Below, piece by piece: positions 10,924 to 22,439 of a stretch of 64,000 bases of DNA. The DNA lies in assembly GCA_024195265.1 (NCBI GenBank), contig JAJLRJ010000003.1, positions 25,466,989 to 25,530,988 of the forward strand, written 5' to 3'. Source of the DNA: Dendrophyllia cribrosa (taxonomy: Eukaryota > Cnidaria > Anthozoa > Scleractinia > Dendrophylliidae). Position 1 is the stretch's first letter. Each line of letters opens with the position of its first letter. The notes below the pieces were generated by a model. It saw only the letters and a list, made by a program, of their open reading frames with translations. It was not told the DNA's origin and made no database searches. Both the position numbers and the translations under genes were made by a program.

Positions 10924-13429
10924 ACAATTGAAGCATAGTGTTTTACTGTATCGGACCATGACCTTGCAACATATAATCATATATGGGAACTAAAAAGGAG
11001 ATTTGGGGCAATAAAATGATTACATATTCAAGACATAGTAAAAGTGAAATATTTTTGGGCAATTTTAAGGTGCACAGGCCTTTTTGAAACTTAACGACTA
11101 AAGGCGACCTTAAGCGACAAAGGCCGACTTTATGTGACTTAAGGCGACTTTAAAAGACCTTAAAATGTCCCAGAGTAGTCCTTTCCATGCCAAGCTTTCA
11201 TACGTTGTTCTCAGAGTCGATAATTAATAAGCGAAAGAGTTCTAAAAAGTAGCATTTCCTTTCAAACGTGGGATTGTGATGTTTTAAGGTGCAAAAAACC
11301 TTGCGGTAAATCGCTTACCTCTAGAGCGTGGTCTAGGCATACAAACATGAACCTCAAACTGCAAACCTAACGGCAAGGCACTGGTCATAAGACTCTTGCC
11401 GTTCGCGGTTGCTTGACCGTTAAGAATCTGCAGTTGGCTGTGCATTTGATTTTGGTGGTGCCGTACAACCTTAAATACACGACAATTGCTACAGATATCA
11501 CTAGAAGTTCTGAAATACTGCAGAGATCAAGTAATTGTAGCCTGAAATGGTCATTAAAGTGACGCTAGCAAGTCCGCTTCTGATCCATAAAATCACAACA
11601 GCGATACCCACTCTTTTTTCGGTGACAAGCGCTTGCTATCTTAAAGGTGAGGTCAATGAAAGAATTCTGTCCAGAGCGATGGCGGCAATTGTAAAAAAAA
11701 AAAAACGAAGCACCTGTCAGCTCATATGCGAAGAACATGTCTGCTGTAACAAGGGATGGACACAGAAATGAAAAGTTATAGTTGTTTTTTTCCTTGACGT
11801 CAATAAGAATCAGTTATGTGGGCGGGGGTAGAACAAACCCTGAAATGTGTTGGGGACCAATCTCGAAAATCCTGCTGTCAGTATCACAGCTAGAGACTTA
11901 ATCCTAAGATCAAAGAATTGACAACATTAAGAACAACGGGCCTGTTATATCTTAATTTTGATCTAAAAGGAAAAATCTCTCGGGAGCGTTACCCCAAGTT
12001 GGGGTTACCCTATTGTAACGCTGGACTAAAATGCCATCAGCGACGAGCCACAAGCAGCATTTGTGTTAGGCCTATCGCCTTTTATAACGATGAGCAAATG
12101 GCATTTAATTCAAAGTCAACCACAGTGAAGAGCAATTTAAAAAAGGGGATATACTCGTTAGATCAAAACTAGTAGGTCACGATCCACATTATCACGAGCT
12201 TATGAGTCGTGTTTGACCTGTCAACATTTTTTTATCCATACTCTCCAATCACACGGCTGCGATAGGCAAATATGTTTATGTCAGCGCTTGAAACTGAAAT
12301 AACAGGACTTAGCAATACAAAACCAGAAAACTATCTTGGGTCATAAGTAAATGAAACGACTTAAGTATTCGGAAATACGTTAAATTGTATTTTTAGAGCT
12401 CCTAACAGTCAAAGCGGCAGAAGGCCTAAATTTACGCTTGGCCAGAATCGAAAATTGCATAAATGGACGAGCTCGCTGCTCGGAAACCACTAAACACAGC
12501 AAGAAATTCTTATTGTTCCTAAGTTCAGTGTTCCTTCAAAGGTGTGAAACGCAAGTTAATCTGGATAAGTTTTTAAGTGGAGGTTCAAGAAAATTAATGC
12601 ATTAGTACGCATTTAATCGCTCTTTGAAAACATGCGAAAGTACCCTGTCTTCGCTGTCTTTTCCCAAGTCCAGACCGAAACGCTTAAAAATTCTATTTAA
12701 TTCTGCTAAACAAATGTTAGTTAGCATAGAAATATAAAAATACTTCGTGCTTTTTGTCTTCCTTTTTCACAGCGACATTAAACTTTTCGTGCTTTTGCGA
12801 ATATAAAACGCACATTATGCAAATTAGGTTGTTGGACAATTCAGAGTGCTTTAAATATACTATTAGGTGTTTCGTTTATTTATATTTCACGATTTTTAGT
12901 CATAAATACAGTAGAGAACACACACATAAACGTTTTGAATTGTTTAATGGCTATAACTAGCTAATTATTAAGTCCCGATCTTCGGTTCCTTTAGGAAAAA
13001 TGTGGTGACTATTATGCAAATTAGGTTGTCTTCTAAGTTAGTCCGGTGACAAGAAACATTTCTAACTTAGTTTGATTTTTTCTTTTAAAGATTTTAGAAA
13101 ACACAGATAGCGGTAATGACGTCTTGATCAAGCATAGATAATGAGGGAAAGGCAGTTTGGGGGCTTAAATCCAGCGTTCTATAACTACTCACCTATTGAA
13201 CTACCGTTGCCAGGAATGCAAGGATGGAAGTGGCTTACCGTTCAAATTTGATTTCTTGACTGCTTTCCAAGAAATAAAAATTGTCATTCTTTTTACCCAT
13301 CATTTTGTCTCTGGTTTATATTTCTTTTAGCGACTTTCCCTTTCCATTTCAAGATAATAAAGCAAGCTTTAAGCAAGCTACCGACCACAATCGTGAAATC
13401 ATGATATACCAGACGGGACAGTGTCCCTT
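10924..13429. other. No gene seen
   Basis: A degenerate tandem stretch of GGCGACTTTAAG-like units lies at about 11,097-11,168. Several ORFs under 90 codons have no recognisable domain. Confidence 0.4.
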
Positions 13430-13584
13430 TAATCTTTAATACAAGTGTAATTCGAGAGTCACTTTATTTTTTAGTTTAACTTTTCCTCATGTTTAATGAG
13501 CGCGATCACCGTCACTTATGTTGCCTTAAGTACTATTTTAACTATCAGATTTATGTAAATACACACGATTATCATAGTGCTTCA

Positions 13585-13844
13585 CTAACTGTACTCTATG
13601 TTTTCAGCCATCTTTCCCAATTTCCCACTGTTTTGCTCCAGGTGTTTCTGGAACGCTTTCAAAATGGCAATAAAATGATCCAGCATAGTTGCGTCACAGT
13701 TGTAACCTGCCTCTTCCATACAACCAATATAATCTGAAAACGAAGTCAGAAGGTTGTTGTCCATCCCTATATTAACCAGGGTCACATCTCGTGTTATGCA
13801 TTTGCGCACGGCATCTCCAACACACTTTTTGTAGCTGTCCTTCT
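13585..13844 (-). pseudogene. Last exon of a partial paralogue of the secreted eight-cysteine protein
   Basis: On the minus strand this exon follows a good acceptor (TTCTGCCGACAG) and encodes about 86 residues ending in a stop. It is closely similar along its whole length to the last exon at 25,592-25,854, including the four cysteines (KKCVG, RKCIT, IGCME, YNCDA). The reading frame is open. The paired mini-exon at 14,613-14,646 has one extra A, and no first or second exon lies upstream before TE and tRNA sequence begins. I infer a truncated, decaying duplicate rather than a working gene. The downstream AATAAA of the intact gene is ATTAAA here. Confidence 0.7.
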
Positions 13845-14612
13845 CTGTCGGCAGAAAAATAATTCAATATTATTTTTATACTAGTTTTTTTATTCCCTAC
13901 AGAAAACTGCAACTGGCTTAGATTCTACAGCACGGTATACATATCTGAAAATTGGTCTTGCTGTCTTGGTTTATTTGATTGAAGTTAATTAGATGATTTT
14001 TACCAAATTCTACCAGTGGCAACATGTCAACCATGCTTCCCACTTTCGGTGTGTTGTTATTCAAAAATTCGGCACTTCGGTTTCTGGGATCGTTTGGGTA
14101 CTCAGCGTTCATTACTATGGTTTTCTGAAACAACGTTTTAACCATTCATGGATCGTATTTTTTACCCAAATGATCCCAGAAATCTTAAAACAGCTGGTAT
14201 TTAATATCCCTAAAGTTTCTGGTAAAGCGAATTATCTAAGAAGATGAGATTTCCTTTTCTGACTAATTTCGGTTAAATTCTAATACTTAAGTTTCTAGTA
14301 TAGTAAAATGTATAAATTTCCTTTTTACTTTGGTTTGCTTAATATTTACACGATCTAAAGCTTTTTTTTAGGGAAGGTTGGTATCTGTGATCATGCAATT
14401 ATAAGAAAATAGGATTGGAATATCAGAATTGTATCAATTACTTATTGTTTTTTTTTTTGGTTGTTTCCATTTCATATAGATATATTTCTATATAATATAG
14501 CATTCTATGTATTCTTTATAATATAGAATAAAAATAGATAAATTGCTGTTCGGATTTGGCATATCCTACGAAGGTTCGATACGAATATGCTCTTAAAACA
14601 GTAATAACTTAC

Positions 14613-14646
14613 CAACATTCTGCAAGTTCTCTTTTTTTCATTATGC
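14613..14646 (-). pseudogene. Frameshifted mini-exon of the partial paralogue
   Basis: It is bounded by TTATTCTAG and GTAAGTT on the minus strand like the 33-bp exon at 26,699-26,731, but it is 34 bp long because an A run has seven instead of six. That shifts the frame into the next exon. Confidence 0.6.
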
Positions 14647-14698
14647 CTAGAATAAATCAAAACCATGGACATAAAAATTGCATCTCGGATAGTCCGTG

Positions 14699-14802
14699 AT
14701 CTTAATTCTTGTGCTTCCGACCTTTCACCTTAGTTAAGTTTCACCTTAGTTAAGCTTGTTCACAGAGCGACGCTGTTAAGTTCAGCCTATCTATATATAT
14801 TA
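14699..14802 (+). mobile_element. Family A right-end stub
   Basis: It matches the last roughly 100 bases of the other Family A copies (CTTAATTCTTGTGCTTCCGA to ATATATATTA). Confidence 0.7.
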
Positions 14803-14923
14803 GTCAAAGAAGTAGCTGCTGTTGTTACTGTCTTGTTGTCAAATATTTTATTCGCATCAAATGAGGTTGTTGATACAGCAGCGTGTCAGAAAAAAAATAA
14901 AAATAATATTAAAAAACACGGAA

Positions 14924-14996
14924 TGGAGAATCCGGGTATCGATCCCGGTACCTCCCGCATGCAAAGCGGGCGCTCTACCATTTGAGCTAATCCCCC
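14924..14996 (-). tRNA. tRNA-Ala (TGC)
   Basis: The 73-nt cloverleaf reads GGGGGATTAGCTCAAATGG at its 5' end, with loop TTTGCAT (anticodon TGC), a GTACCGGGATCGATACCCGG V/T region and ATTCTCC plus A. All stems pair, with G-U pairs in the acceptor stem. A T run follows about 10 nt downstream, as RNA polymerase III termination needs. CCA is not encoded. This is the reference copy of the local array. Confidence 0.93.
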
Positions 14997-15263
14997 AAAC
15001 ACTGAACATTTTTTCTCTTATGGCAACCGTATGTCTCATTTTAAAATTTCGACCTAATGAACTAAAGAGCTACAACTGTATTTGTAAGCTAAATTTACGT
15101 AAAAAAACATCAACAAGTAAAAACGGATTCATTGTGAGAGAGGTAGTCACCGCCACATTTTTCAGCCCATTACATACATCAATGACATGAGATCAAATGA
15201 GGTTGTTGATACAGCAGCGCGCACTGTTGAAAGTTATTAAAAAAAATAATAAAAAACACGGAG

Positions 15264-15336
15264 TGGAGAATCCGGGAATCGATCCCGGTACCTCCCACAT
15301 GCGAAGCGGGCGCTCTACCATTTGAGCTAATCCCCC
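15264..15336 (-). tRNA. tRNA-Ala (CGC)
   Basis: This 73-nt copy has loop TTCGCAT (anticodon CGC). Relative to the TGC copies it has the anticodon T-to-C change, a base change in the anticodon stem (a G-to-A leaving a G or T opposite a C) and one T-loop change. A T run lies downstream. It is probably functional. Confidence 0.85.
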
Positions 15337-15532
15337 AGGCACTGAACGTTTCTCCTCTTAGTCTGTGTTATATAAACAAAATTTGATCATTTTGGTTCGT
15401 GTAGCTATTTCACGAGCTTTTAAGAGCTTACAATGTAATTGTTAATTACAATTAGTTAAAAAAGTTTATATAGCTTCCAAAAAAAATGTTGTTTTAAATA
15501 TCTAATATGGTTCAACAAAAGCGAGAAAAAAA

Positions 15533-15605
15533 TGGAGAATCCGGGTATTGATCCCGGTACCTCCGGCATGCTAAGCGGGCGCTCTACCATTTGAGCTAAT
15601 CCCCC
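15533..15605 (-). tRNA. tRNA-Ala (AGC)
   Basis: The loop TTAGCAT gives anticodon AGC. The anticodon stem CCCGC/GCCGG has one C-C mismatch, and the T loop has one substitution. A long T run is immediately downstream. It could be active or beginning to decay. Confidence 0.8.
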
Positions 15606-15910
15606 AATCGGTGCTGAAAACTCTAGGTTTATTTGTAATATTTGACCCTGTTTCGCTGGCTAGTTTGTAACAAGTAAGCAACTAAAATACTTTTTGTAGT
15701 TAGTTGGTTAGTTAGTTTTTTAGTTAGTTAGCCTGGAGGCTAACTTTAAAACTCTTTGGCTGGAGGCTAACTTGAACGCTCTTTGGTTAATTTAGCCTCC
15801 AGGCTCTAATGTTAATTTATACTTTATAAGTATTATTATCTGTAGTTTTTCTTGTTTGGTGTGTTCTTGTAAAAATGTATATATCTATTGTTATGAGTAA
15901 AATAAAATTA

Positions 15911-15943
<33 letters not shown>

Positions 15944-16039
15944 GCTGCTGTATTATTTCCGAAACTTTTTATCAGCTTTAATGCTTTACATCAAGAACGG
16001 ATTGTTAGGTCAGCCAAAAATAAAAACACTTATAAAGGT
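15606..16039. other. Spacer with TAGT and ATTG repeats
   Basis: It contains short inverted pieces of GCCTGGAGGCTAAC and the ATTG microsatellite. No gene was seen. The sequence before the microsatellite, ending AATAAAATTAATTG, resembles the 3' end of a LINE-type element with a simple-repeat tail; this is a weak inference. Confidence 0.4.
15908..15943. repeat. (ATTG)n microsatellite
   Basis: About nine units of ATTG/TTGA are visible. Confidence 0.9.
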
Positions 16040-16112
16040 TGGAGAATCCGGGTATCGATCCCGGTACCTCCCGCATGCAAAGCGGGTGCTCTACCATTTG
16101 AGCTAATCCCCC
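16040..16112 (-). tRNA. tRNA-Ala (TGC)
   Basis: This is a complete 73-nt copy with loop TTTGCAT. The only difference from the reference copy is in the segment leading into the anticodon stem (GAGCACCCGC for GAGCGCCCGC). Confidence 0.88.
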
Positions 16113-16408
16113 AAACACTGAACATTTCGTCTCTTAGTGCAACCGTAGGCCTCATTTTAAAATTTCGACCTAATGAACTAAAGAGCTACAACTGTATTTG
16201 TACGCTAATTTTGCGTAAAAAAAAAAAAAAACAGGTAAAAAACGGATTCATTATGAGAGGGGTAGTCACTGCCACATTTTTCTGAAATCTTTCTTCTTTG
16301 GCTTCAGCGCATTACATACATCAAATGACATAAGATCAAATGAGGTTGTTGATACAGCAGCGCGTTACGGTTGAAAGTTATTAAAAATAATAATAATAAA
16401 TCACGGAA

Positions 16409-16481
16409 TGGAGAATCCGGGTATCGATCCCGGTACCTCCCGCTTGCAAAGCGGACGCTCTACCATTTGAGCTAATCCCCC
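16409..16481 (-). tRNA. tRNA-Ala (TGC)
   Basis: This 73-nt copy has loop TTTGCAA and anticodon TGC. One C-to-T in the anticodon stem leaves a wobble pair. Sequence upstream on the plus strand (GTTGTTGATACAGCAGCGCG) is shared with other units of the array. Confidence 0.85.
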
Positions 16482-16986
16482 AGAACGTTTCTCCTCTTAG
16501 CAACTTTATCTGTGAAATTAAATTGAGTTAAAACGGATCCATTATGAGAGTGGTTGTCACTGCCACATTTTTTCTGGAATCTTTCTTCTTTGGTTTCAGC
16601 GCATTCTACAATGACATGAGATTTGTTAGTGCATAAGAAAAGATTGTAGCTCTACCAATGAAATGATTTCCCAATGGCTGGCCAAAGATCGTTCTTAATA
16701 CTTTTTGTTGGCCTAACCTCAGTGCATCAAATCATGAGGGTTGTTAGTACATAAAAAGAGACTCATTGCTAGAGCAAGCAAAACGGTCAGGCACTCTGAG
16801 AGCCTTTTGAACCAATTTCCCATCAGCGGTTGATCGATTCCTTTGGTAGAAATGTTATATAAACAAACTTTGATCATTTTGAACAGGCTAGCTATTGGTA
16901 AGATACAATTATTTAAAAAAAGTTTTTCAATGTGAAAAAAACATGTATACATGTTGTGAATAAACAACAACAACAGCGAGGAAAAA
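16482..16986. other. Array spacer, no gene seen
   Basis: The spacer includes pieces repeated at about 19,690-20,110 (GCATCAAATCATGAGGGTTG, AACGGTCAGGCACTCTGAGA), showing that the unit including spacers has been copied. Confidence 0.6.
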
Positions 16987-17045
16987 ATGAAGGATCCTGG
17001 TATCGAACCCGTACCGGGCGCTCTACCATTTGAGCTAATCCCCCA
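16987..17045 (-). pseudogene. tRNA-Ala pseudogene lacking the anticodon arm
   Basis: The 5' acceptor and D-arm and a changed T-arm are present, but the anticodon arm and part of the variable region are deleted, leaving about 58 nt. It cannot decode. Confidence 0.75.
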
Positions 17046-18500
17046 GAGACTGGAAGTTTTTTTTATAGAACCAACTGTATGTCTTGTTTAATTTTTTTGG
17101 AACTAACGAGCTACAAAGGCTAATGCTGTGTTCACATCAGCACAGAAACATATTTACACACTGCATCACCCTTTGTTCCCGAAGAGCTTGACAAGTGAGA
17201 TTAAACCGCAGAATTATACAACAAGTTCAAGCTCGATTTGTTTCGGTTCGTGTGTAATTATAAAGATTTTATACCACATGTGAAGCTTATGCCTTCCTCG
17301 CAAAACAAGATAAATTTTAGAACCAGATGTGAAACGTGTTTTGAAATGAACAACTAATGTGAACAATCAAATTACAAACATATTTAGACGACATTTGCGC
17401 TAACGTGTTTCGTCTGGATCGAAACTTCCTCGTGAGGTTGTTTTCCAATCGTTAGCGTAAGATCATTCTTAAAACGTTTTGCTGGCGTTGGCGCATCAAT
17501 CATATGAGGGTTGTTAGTACATAAAAATACAATAATAATAATAGTAATAATAATAATAACAAATAACAATCTTTATACAGGGAGCTCACTTCAATATTGT
17601 AGTGGTATTCTGTGAGGCCGCGTGTAAATAAAAAATAAAATAAAATAATAGTTAAAAAATTAAGTTAAAAAGATTAAAAACTACAAAATTACATACACTA
17701 AGAACTATAAAAACATGTAAATTGTAAAAATCATAGTAAAAAGGTAATGCTTAGGGCGGAACTAGATTTAAAAAATAGTTTTTAGCTTTTTGCTTAAAAA
17801 GTAGAATGGTCTTAGTTTCTTAGACACAATGGAGCAAGGAAAGCGGTCAATCACTCTGAGTGTCATTCCTTTGGTGGAAATGTTATATAAACAAACTGAT
17901 CCTTTTGGATCAGCTGGCTATTTCGCAAGCTTTTAAGAGCTTAATTGTAATTTACAATTTGTTAAAAAAAGTTTATATAGTAAAAATGTTTTTGTTTTAA
18001 AATATTTTATCATTCATATCAAATGTGGTTGTGTGTATACAACAACAGCGAGACCCTAGCCGGTGCCGAAAACTCTCTGTTTATTTGTAATATTTGACCC
18101 TGTTTGGCTGGCTAGTTTGGAACAAGAAAGCAACTAAAATACTTTTTGTAAACTAAAATTAAGTAATAGGATTTTCGTAGCGAAAGTAGTAGTAGCTGCT
18201 GTAATATTTCTGAAACTTTTTATCTGCTTTAATGCTTCACATCAATAAGGGATTGTAAGGTCAGCCAAAAAAAAAAATATTAATAATTATTATTACATAC
18301 ATCAATGACACGAGATTTGTTTGTGCATAAAAATGGACTGGAGCTCTAACAATGAAATAATTTTTCCAATCGTTGGCGTTAAGATCATTCTTAAAACTTT
18401 TTGTTGGCCTCGGCGCATCAATCATATGAGGGTCGTTAGTACATAAAAAGACACAATGGAGCAGGGAATTAAGCGGTCAGGCACTCTATGAGTTTCATTC
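17046..18500. other. Array spacer, no gene seen
   Basis: The stretch holds an AAT/AATA-rich simple-repeat segment (about 17,525-17,560) and copies of spacer pieces found elsewhere in the array. No coding region is supported. Confidence 0.5.
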
Positions 18501-18529
18501 AGGCGCTCTACCATTTGAGCTAATTCCCC
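18501..18529 (-). pseudogene. tRNA-Ala 5' fragment
   Basis: Only the acceptor 5' strand and D arm remain (minus strand GGGGAATTAGCTCAAATGG). Confidence 0.7.
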
Positions 18530-18709
18530 TATCGGTGGCTGTAATCTCACATCATACCCACAACCTATTATACCCTAATTTATAGACTGGTTAGCCAACT
18601 AGATCCGAGTGTAAGCTAAAATAAGGTAAAATAGTTTCGTTATAGACAAGATAGTCGCTTCTACAGTATTTCTGAAATCATTTTTCAAATGAGAATTGTG
18701 ATTGTGCAC

Positions 18710-18752
18710 CTTCCGCATGCGAAGCGGCGCTCTACCATTTGAATTAATCCCC
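18710..18752 (-). pseudogene. tRNA-Ala 5' half, CGC type
   Basis: The 5' half through an anticodon loop reading CGC is present, and the variable and T arms are absent. The same join to GTGCACAATCAC occurs at 21,775 and 22,440, so the half was copied after it formed. Its outer edge abuts the Family C element. Confidence 0.7.
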
Positions 18753-19690
18753 GAACGAAATATGCGCGCTAGTTACTCCAGGAGGGGAGGGAGCATGTAC
18801 GCTCCATTAGAAGTTTACATGGGGTGCAATGTTTTTAAATGCGGGGGCTACGCTGACAACGCGCGCATATCACGTACGCCCGCCTAACTAAGGTGCGAAT
18901 TCTTAGAATAAATTCCACACGTGCTCATTTCGTATTCATAAACAAAACTCTGAAAACTGCTTGTCAGCTTCGCCTGAGCTCAGATGCGGAGCAGCTTATA
19001 ATCCCAACAACTATTTCTCCAATTGCAAGCCCTTCTAAGTAAAAAACAATCGATGTAAAAGTATTGCAGTACCTTAAAATTCGCGTGGAAGGAGTTTGAC
19101 ACTAAACTGCAGGATAATTTTCGAAAAATGATGGAAAACGCAACATTGGAGATTTGAGCAGGTTTTGGAGCATTTTATAATATTTACAGAAGTAGTGAAT
19201 ACTTTTTAACGGTTCGCACGATTTGCAATCGGCTTATAATTCAGATTTAGCAAGCATTGGGAAGGCCTCTCCCAGAAATTTAGGTTCGTAGATTGTTTAG
19301 TCAAACAGCATGAAGTATTTAAAATTTTAAGAGAATTTTGGTGCTAAATTTTGATGGCGTTAATTCTTCCGCATTTCTGCTCCAACGATTTTGCTGAAAC
19401 TTGGTAAGGGTATGTATTAAGTCAATGTAAGCTGATTCCAGAAATTTAACACAAATATAACAGCAAAATTTTTCACAGGATGCGATTTTGTTCAAAAAGT
19501 GGGGTTCATTTTGAGCCCGATTATCACTAAATATGTTTTTTCTCATTAAAATCGAATTCTATCATATTATTGCTAGATAATAGCTGTAAGTTTTCGCAAA
19601 GTTTTAGAAGCATCGCTTTAGAGCTGGAAATGTTATGAGACAAAGTTTGTCATAGACGAGTGCGCCCGAAATAACAACGGAGCAACCTTA
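18753..19690 (-). mobile_element. Family C element, inverted copy
   Basis: This is the inverted complement of about 38,850-39,867 and of 5,926-6,514. It ends in the inverted complement of TTTAAGGTTGCTCCG. It lacks the 160-bp foldback seen in the other two copies, so it serves as the empty site (19,021-19,024). Confidence 0.75.
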
Positions 19691-20151
19691 AATTGAGTTA
19701 AAACCGATTCATTATGAGAGAGGTAGTCAATGCCACGTTTTTTCTGGAATCTTTCTACTTTGGTTTCTGCGCATTGCATCAATGACATGCGATTTGTTCG
19801 TGCATAAAAAAAGATTGGACCTCTACCAATGAAATAATTCCCCAACGCCTGGCCAAAGATCATTCTAAATACCTTTTGTTGGCCTATCCTCAGTGCATCA
19901 AATCATGAGGGTTGTTAGTACATAAAAAGAGTCATTGCTGGAGCAAGTGAAACGGTCAGGCACTCTGAGAGTATTTTCACTAATTTCAAACAGCTGTTGA
20001 TCGATTCCTTTTGTAAAAGATGTTTTATAAACAAACCTTGATCATTTTGGACAGGCTAGCTATTGGTAAGCTACAATTATTTCAAAATAGTTTTCAATGT
20101 GAAAAATGTGGTTGTGGATAAACAACAACAACAACATCGAGAAAAAAAAAA

Positions 20152-20224
20152 TGGAGAATCCGGGTATCGATCCCGGTACCTTCCGCATGCAAAGCGGGCG
20201 CTCTACCATTTGAGCTAATCCCCC
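20152..20224 (-). tRNA. tRNA-Ala (TGC)
   Basis: This full 73-nt copy has loop TTTGCAT and one weakened base pair at the end of the anticodon stem. A run of nine T lies just downstream on the minus strand. Confidence 0.85.
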
Positions 20225-20517
20225 AGTCGGTGCTGAAAACTATCCGTTTATTTGTAATATTTGACCCTGTTTGGCTGGCTAGTTTGGAAGTAATATATCA
20301 ACAACGAGTGCGAGGGTTTCATCAGGGGTTCCAAACTCCGAGAAACAGATGAAAGCACGAGGCCGCTTCGGCCGAGTGCTTTTATTGTTTCGAGTTGCCA
20401 ACTATTACTGTTTGTAAACAATAGCTTTAGAATGTGATGAAAATGGTTTCGTTGGAATGTGCCATTTGGGAGTTAGCCAACTTATTACAGTTTATCAAAT
20501 TCAGTTTTCTGTGCGAG

Positions 20518-20927
20518 ATGGATGAGTCAAGTTCAAGGTTTCGGATTCCCAAAACTTGTGACGAGGAAAAGGCGTGTTTTATCAATTCTGTTCCGAAATC
20601 CACGGTTTACAAGAACAAATGGGCGATACAGATTTTTCGAGAATGGCAAGGCGAAAGGGCGAACAAGATTTGCACCATTGAGCCAGGCGGAGTGTTCAAA
20701 GGTGAAGACATTGGTTTGGATGTGCAAGAGTTGACTGAAAGCATTGAAAACATGAATGCCAAAAGTCTAAACTACTGGTTATGCAAGTTCGTTTAGGAGT
20801 TTGCAAATAAGTCGGGTGGACGATATCCCTCTCGGACGCTTTACAATATTGTCTGCGGCTTAAAACGTTTCTTGGTGGAGAAAAATGGCGAGGGCGCATT
20901 AAATCCATTGGGTGTCAGCGATAAAAG
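20518..20927 (+). pseudogene. N-terminal exon of a Crypton-type (DUF3504-like) tyrosine recombinase gene
   Basis: From the ATG at 20,518 this reads about 92 residues to a TAG at 20,794-20,796 and then stays open, in the same frame, to a donor site (AAAAG|GTATCA). The pattern of a short charged start, then VPKSTVYKNKWAIQIFREW, then SLNYWLCKFV, then YPSRTLYNIVCGLKRFL is that of the N-terminal SAM-like region of the ZMYM/KIAA1958/Crypton recombinase family. The stop falls inside this conserved block, so the copy is broken. A C-terminal piece of the same family lies 3.2 kb away on the opposite strand (24,151-24,720). Confidence in the family is moderate to good; no catalytic residues lie in this part. 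Confidence 0.7.
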
Positions 20928-21186
20928 GTATCATTGAAAGAGTTAATTTGTTGTTTACAATTTAAGTTTTTGTAACTCGTGCTGTTCCTTCCTATAGGTT
21001 TGGGACATTCCGCCGAGTTTTGGATGTTAAAGTCGTCATAAATTCTACGAACTGCGATAACATGTGAAACACCCAACTATTCTGTTACATTCTTTGAAGG
21101 AAATAAAATTTTGTTGTTTGCTTGAGATGTCATTTACTTCAAATTAATTTATTGATGTCATATGATTTTCCGAGAATCAGTGGACA

Positions 21187-21234
21187 TTTGGATATTGTAT
21201 CCAAATCTTTAGAGATTTGGATACAATATCCAAA
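21187..21234. repeat. Perfect hairpin
   Basis: TTTGGATATTGTATCCAAATCT is followed by its inverted complement with a 4-bp loop. There is no T run, so it is more likely a small foldback than a terminator. Confidence 0.8.
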
Positions 21235-21520
21235 TCTTTAAAGATTTTCATCCAGTTTTTCATTGGGTTTCCAAACACATGCACGTGATGTGGAAAACAT
21301 GTAGTGATTTGTAGTTGACTTGATGAATTATTAATGAGTTTGAGAACAAGTAAGCAACGTCAACTAAAATACTTTTTGTAAACTAAATTAAGTAATAGGA
21401 TTTTCGTAGCGCGAAAGAAGTAGTAGCTGCTGTATTATTTCTGAAACTTTTCATCTGCTTTAAGGCTTCACATCAAGAAGGGATTATTAGGTCAGCCAAA
21501 AATAAAATACTAATAAAGGT

Positions 21521-21593
21521 TGGAGAATCCGGGTATCGATCTCGCTACCTCCCGCATGCAAAGCGGGCGCTCTACCATTTGAGCTAACTCCCC
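21521..21593 (-). tRNA. tRNA-Ala-like (TGC), probably decaying
   Basis: It is full length with anticodon TGC, but the T stem has changes (GCGAG opposite CCCGG) and the acceptor stem has an added change (GGGGAGT). It may be a pseudogene. Confidence 0.55.
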
Positions 21594-21774
21594 TATCGGT
21601 GGTTGTAGTCTCACATCATACCCACAGCCTATTATACCATAATTTATAGACTGGGTTAGCCAACCAGATCCGAGTGTAAGCTAAAATAAAGTAAAATAGT
21701 TTCGTTATGGAAAAGATAGTCGCTTCTACAGTATTTCTAAAATCATTTTTCAAATGAGAATTGTGATTGTGCAC

Positions 21775-21818
21775 CTTCCGCATGCGAAGCGGGCGCTCTA
21801 CCATTTGAAGTAATCCCC
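21775..21818 (-). pseudogene. tRNA-Ala 5' half, CGC type
   Basis: It shows the same truncation and junction as at 18,710 and 22,440, with anticodon CGC but no T arm. Confidence 0.7.
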
Positions 21819-22183
21819 TATGCAGTCGACGGCTTTTTTTGCTATTTAAAAGACAACTAACTGCATGTCATACATATGTCAACATTTCACCCTGTTGGAC
21901 TTGTTCAGCCACCTCGGACTCGGTTACTAATTTAAGCCTGATTTCTAAAGAAAAGAGACAGGATATTGTAAACTCAAACATAAGAGTAAAAATGTGTTCA
22001 TAGTCAAAGTAGACGGTTGCTATGAATGTGAATATATGAAAATCAAGTAGTTGCTGAAAAGTTGAAGTAGTTGAAGTAGTTGATAAGTAGTTGCTGTCGT
22101 TTATTCGCATCAAATGAGGTTGTTGATACAGCAGTGCGTGACAGTTGAAAGTTAATAAAAATAATTAAAAAAAAAACAAGGAA

Positions 22184-22256
22184 TAGAGAATCTGGGTATC
22201 GATCCCGGTACCTCCCGAATGCAAAGCGAGCGCTCTACCATTTGAGCTAATTCCCC
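22184..22256 (-). tRNA. tRNA-Ala-like (TGC), probably decaying
   Basis: It is full length with anticodon TGC, but the anticodon stem has one mismatch and one wobble, and the acceptor and T regions carry extra substitutions. Confidence 0.55.
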
Positions 22257-22439
22257 TATCCGTGGCTGTAATCTCACATAAGATACCCACATCCTATTAT
22301 ACCTTAATTTACAGACTGGGTTAGCCAACCAGATCCGAGTGTAAGCTAAAATAAGGTAAAATAGTTTCGTTATGGAAAAGATAGGCGCTTCTACAGTATT
22401 TCTGAAATCATTTTTCAAATGAGAATTGTGATTGTGCAC

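Larger units (their letters stand above)
13430..14697 (-). repeat. Duplicated block, partial copy of the secreted-protein gene region
   Basis: This block aligns, with many substitutions, to about 25,425-26,790. It contains homologues of the last two exons and the intron between them, but not exons 1 and 2. It ends where a Family A right end begins (14,699). Confidence 0.8.
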
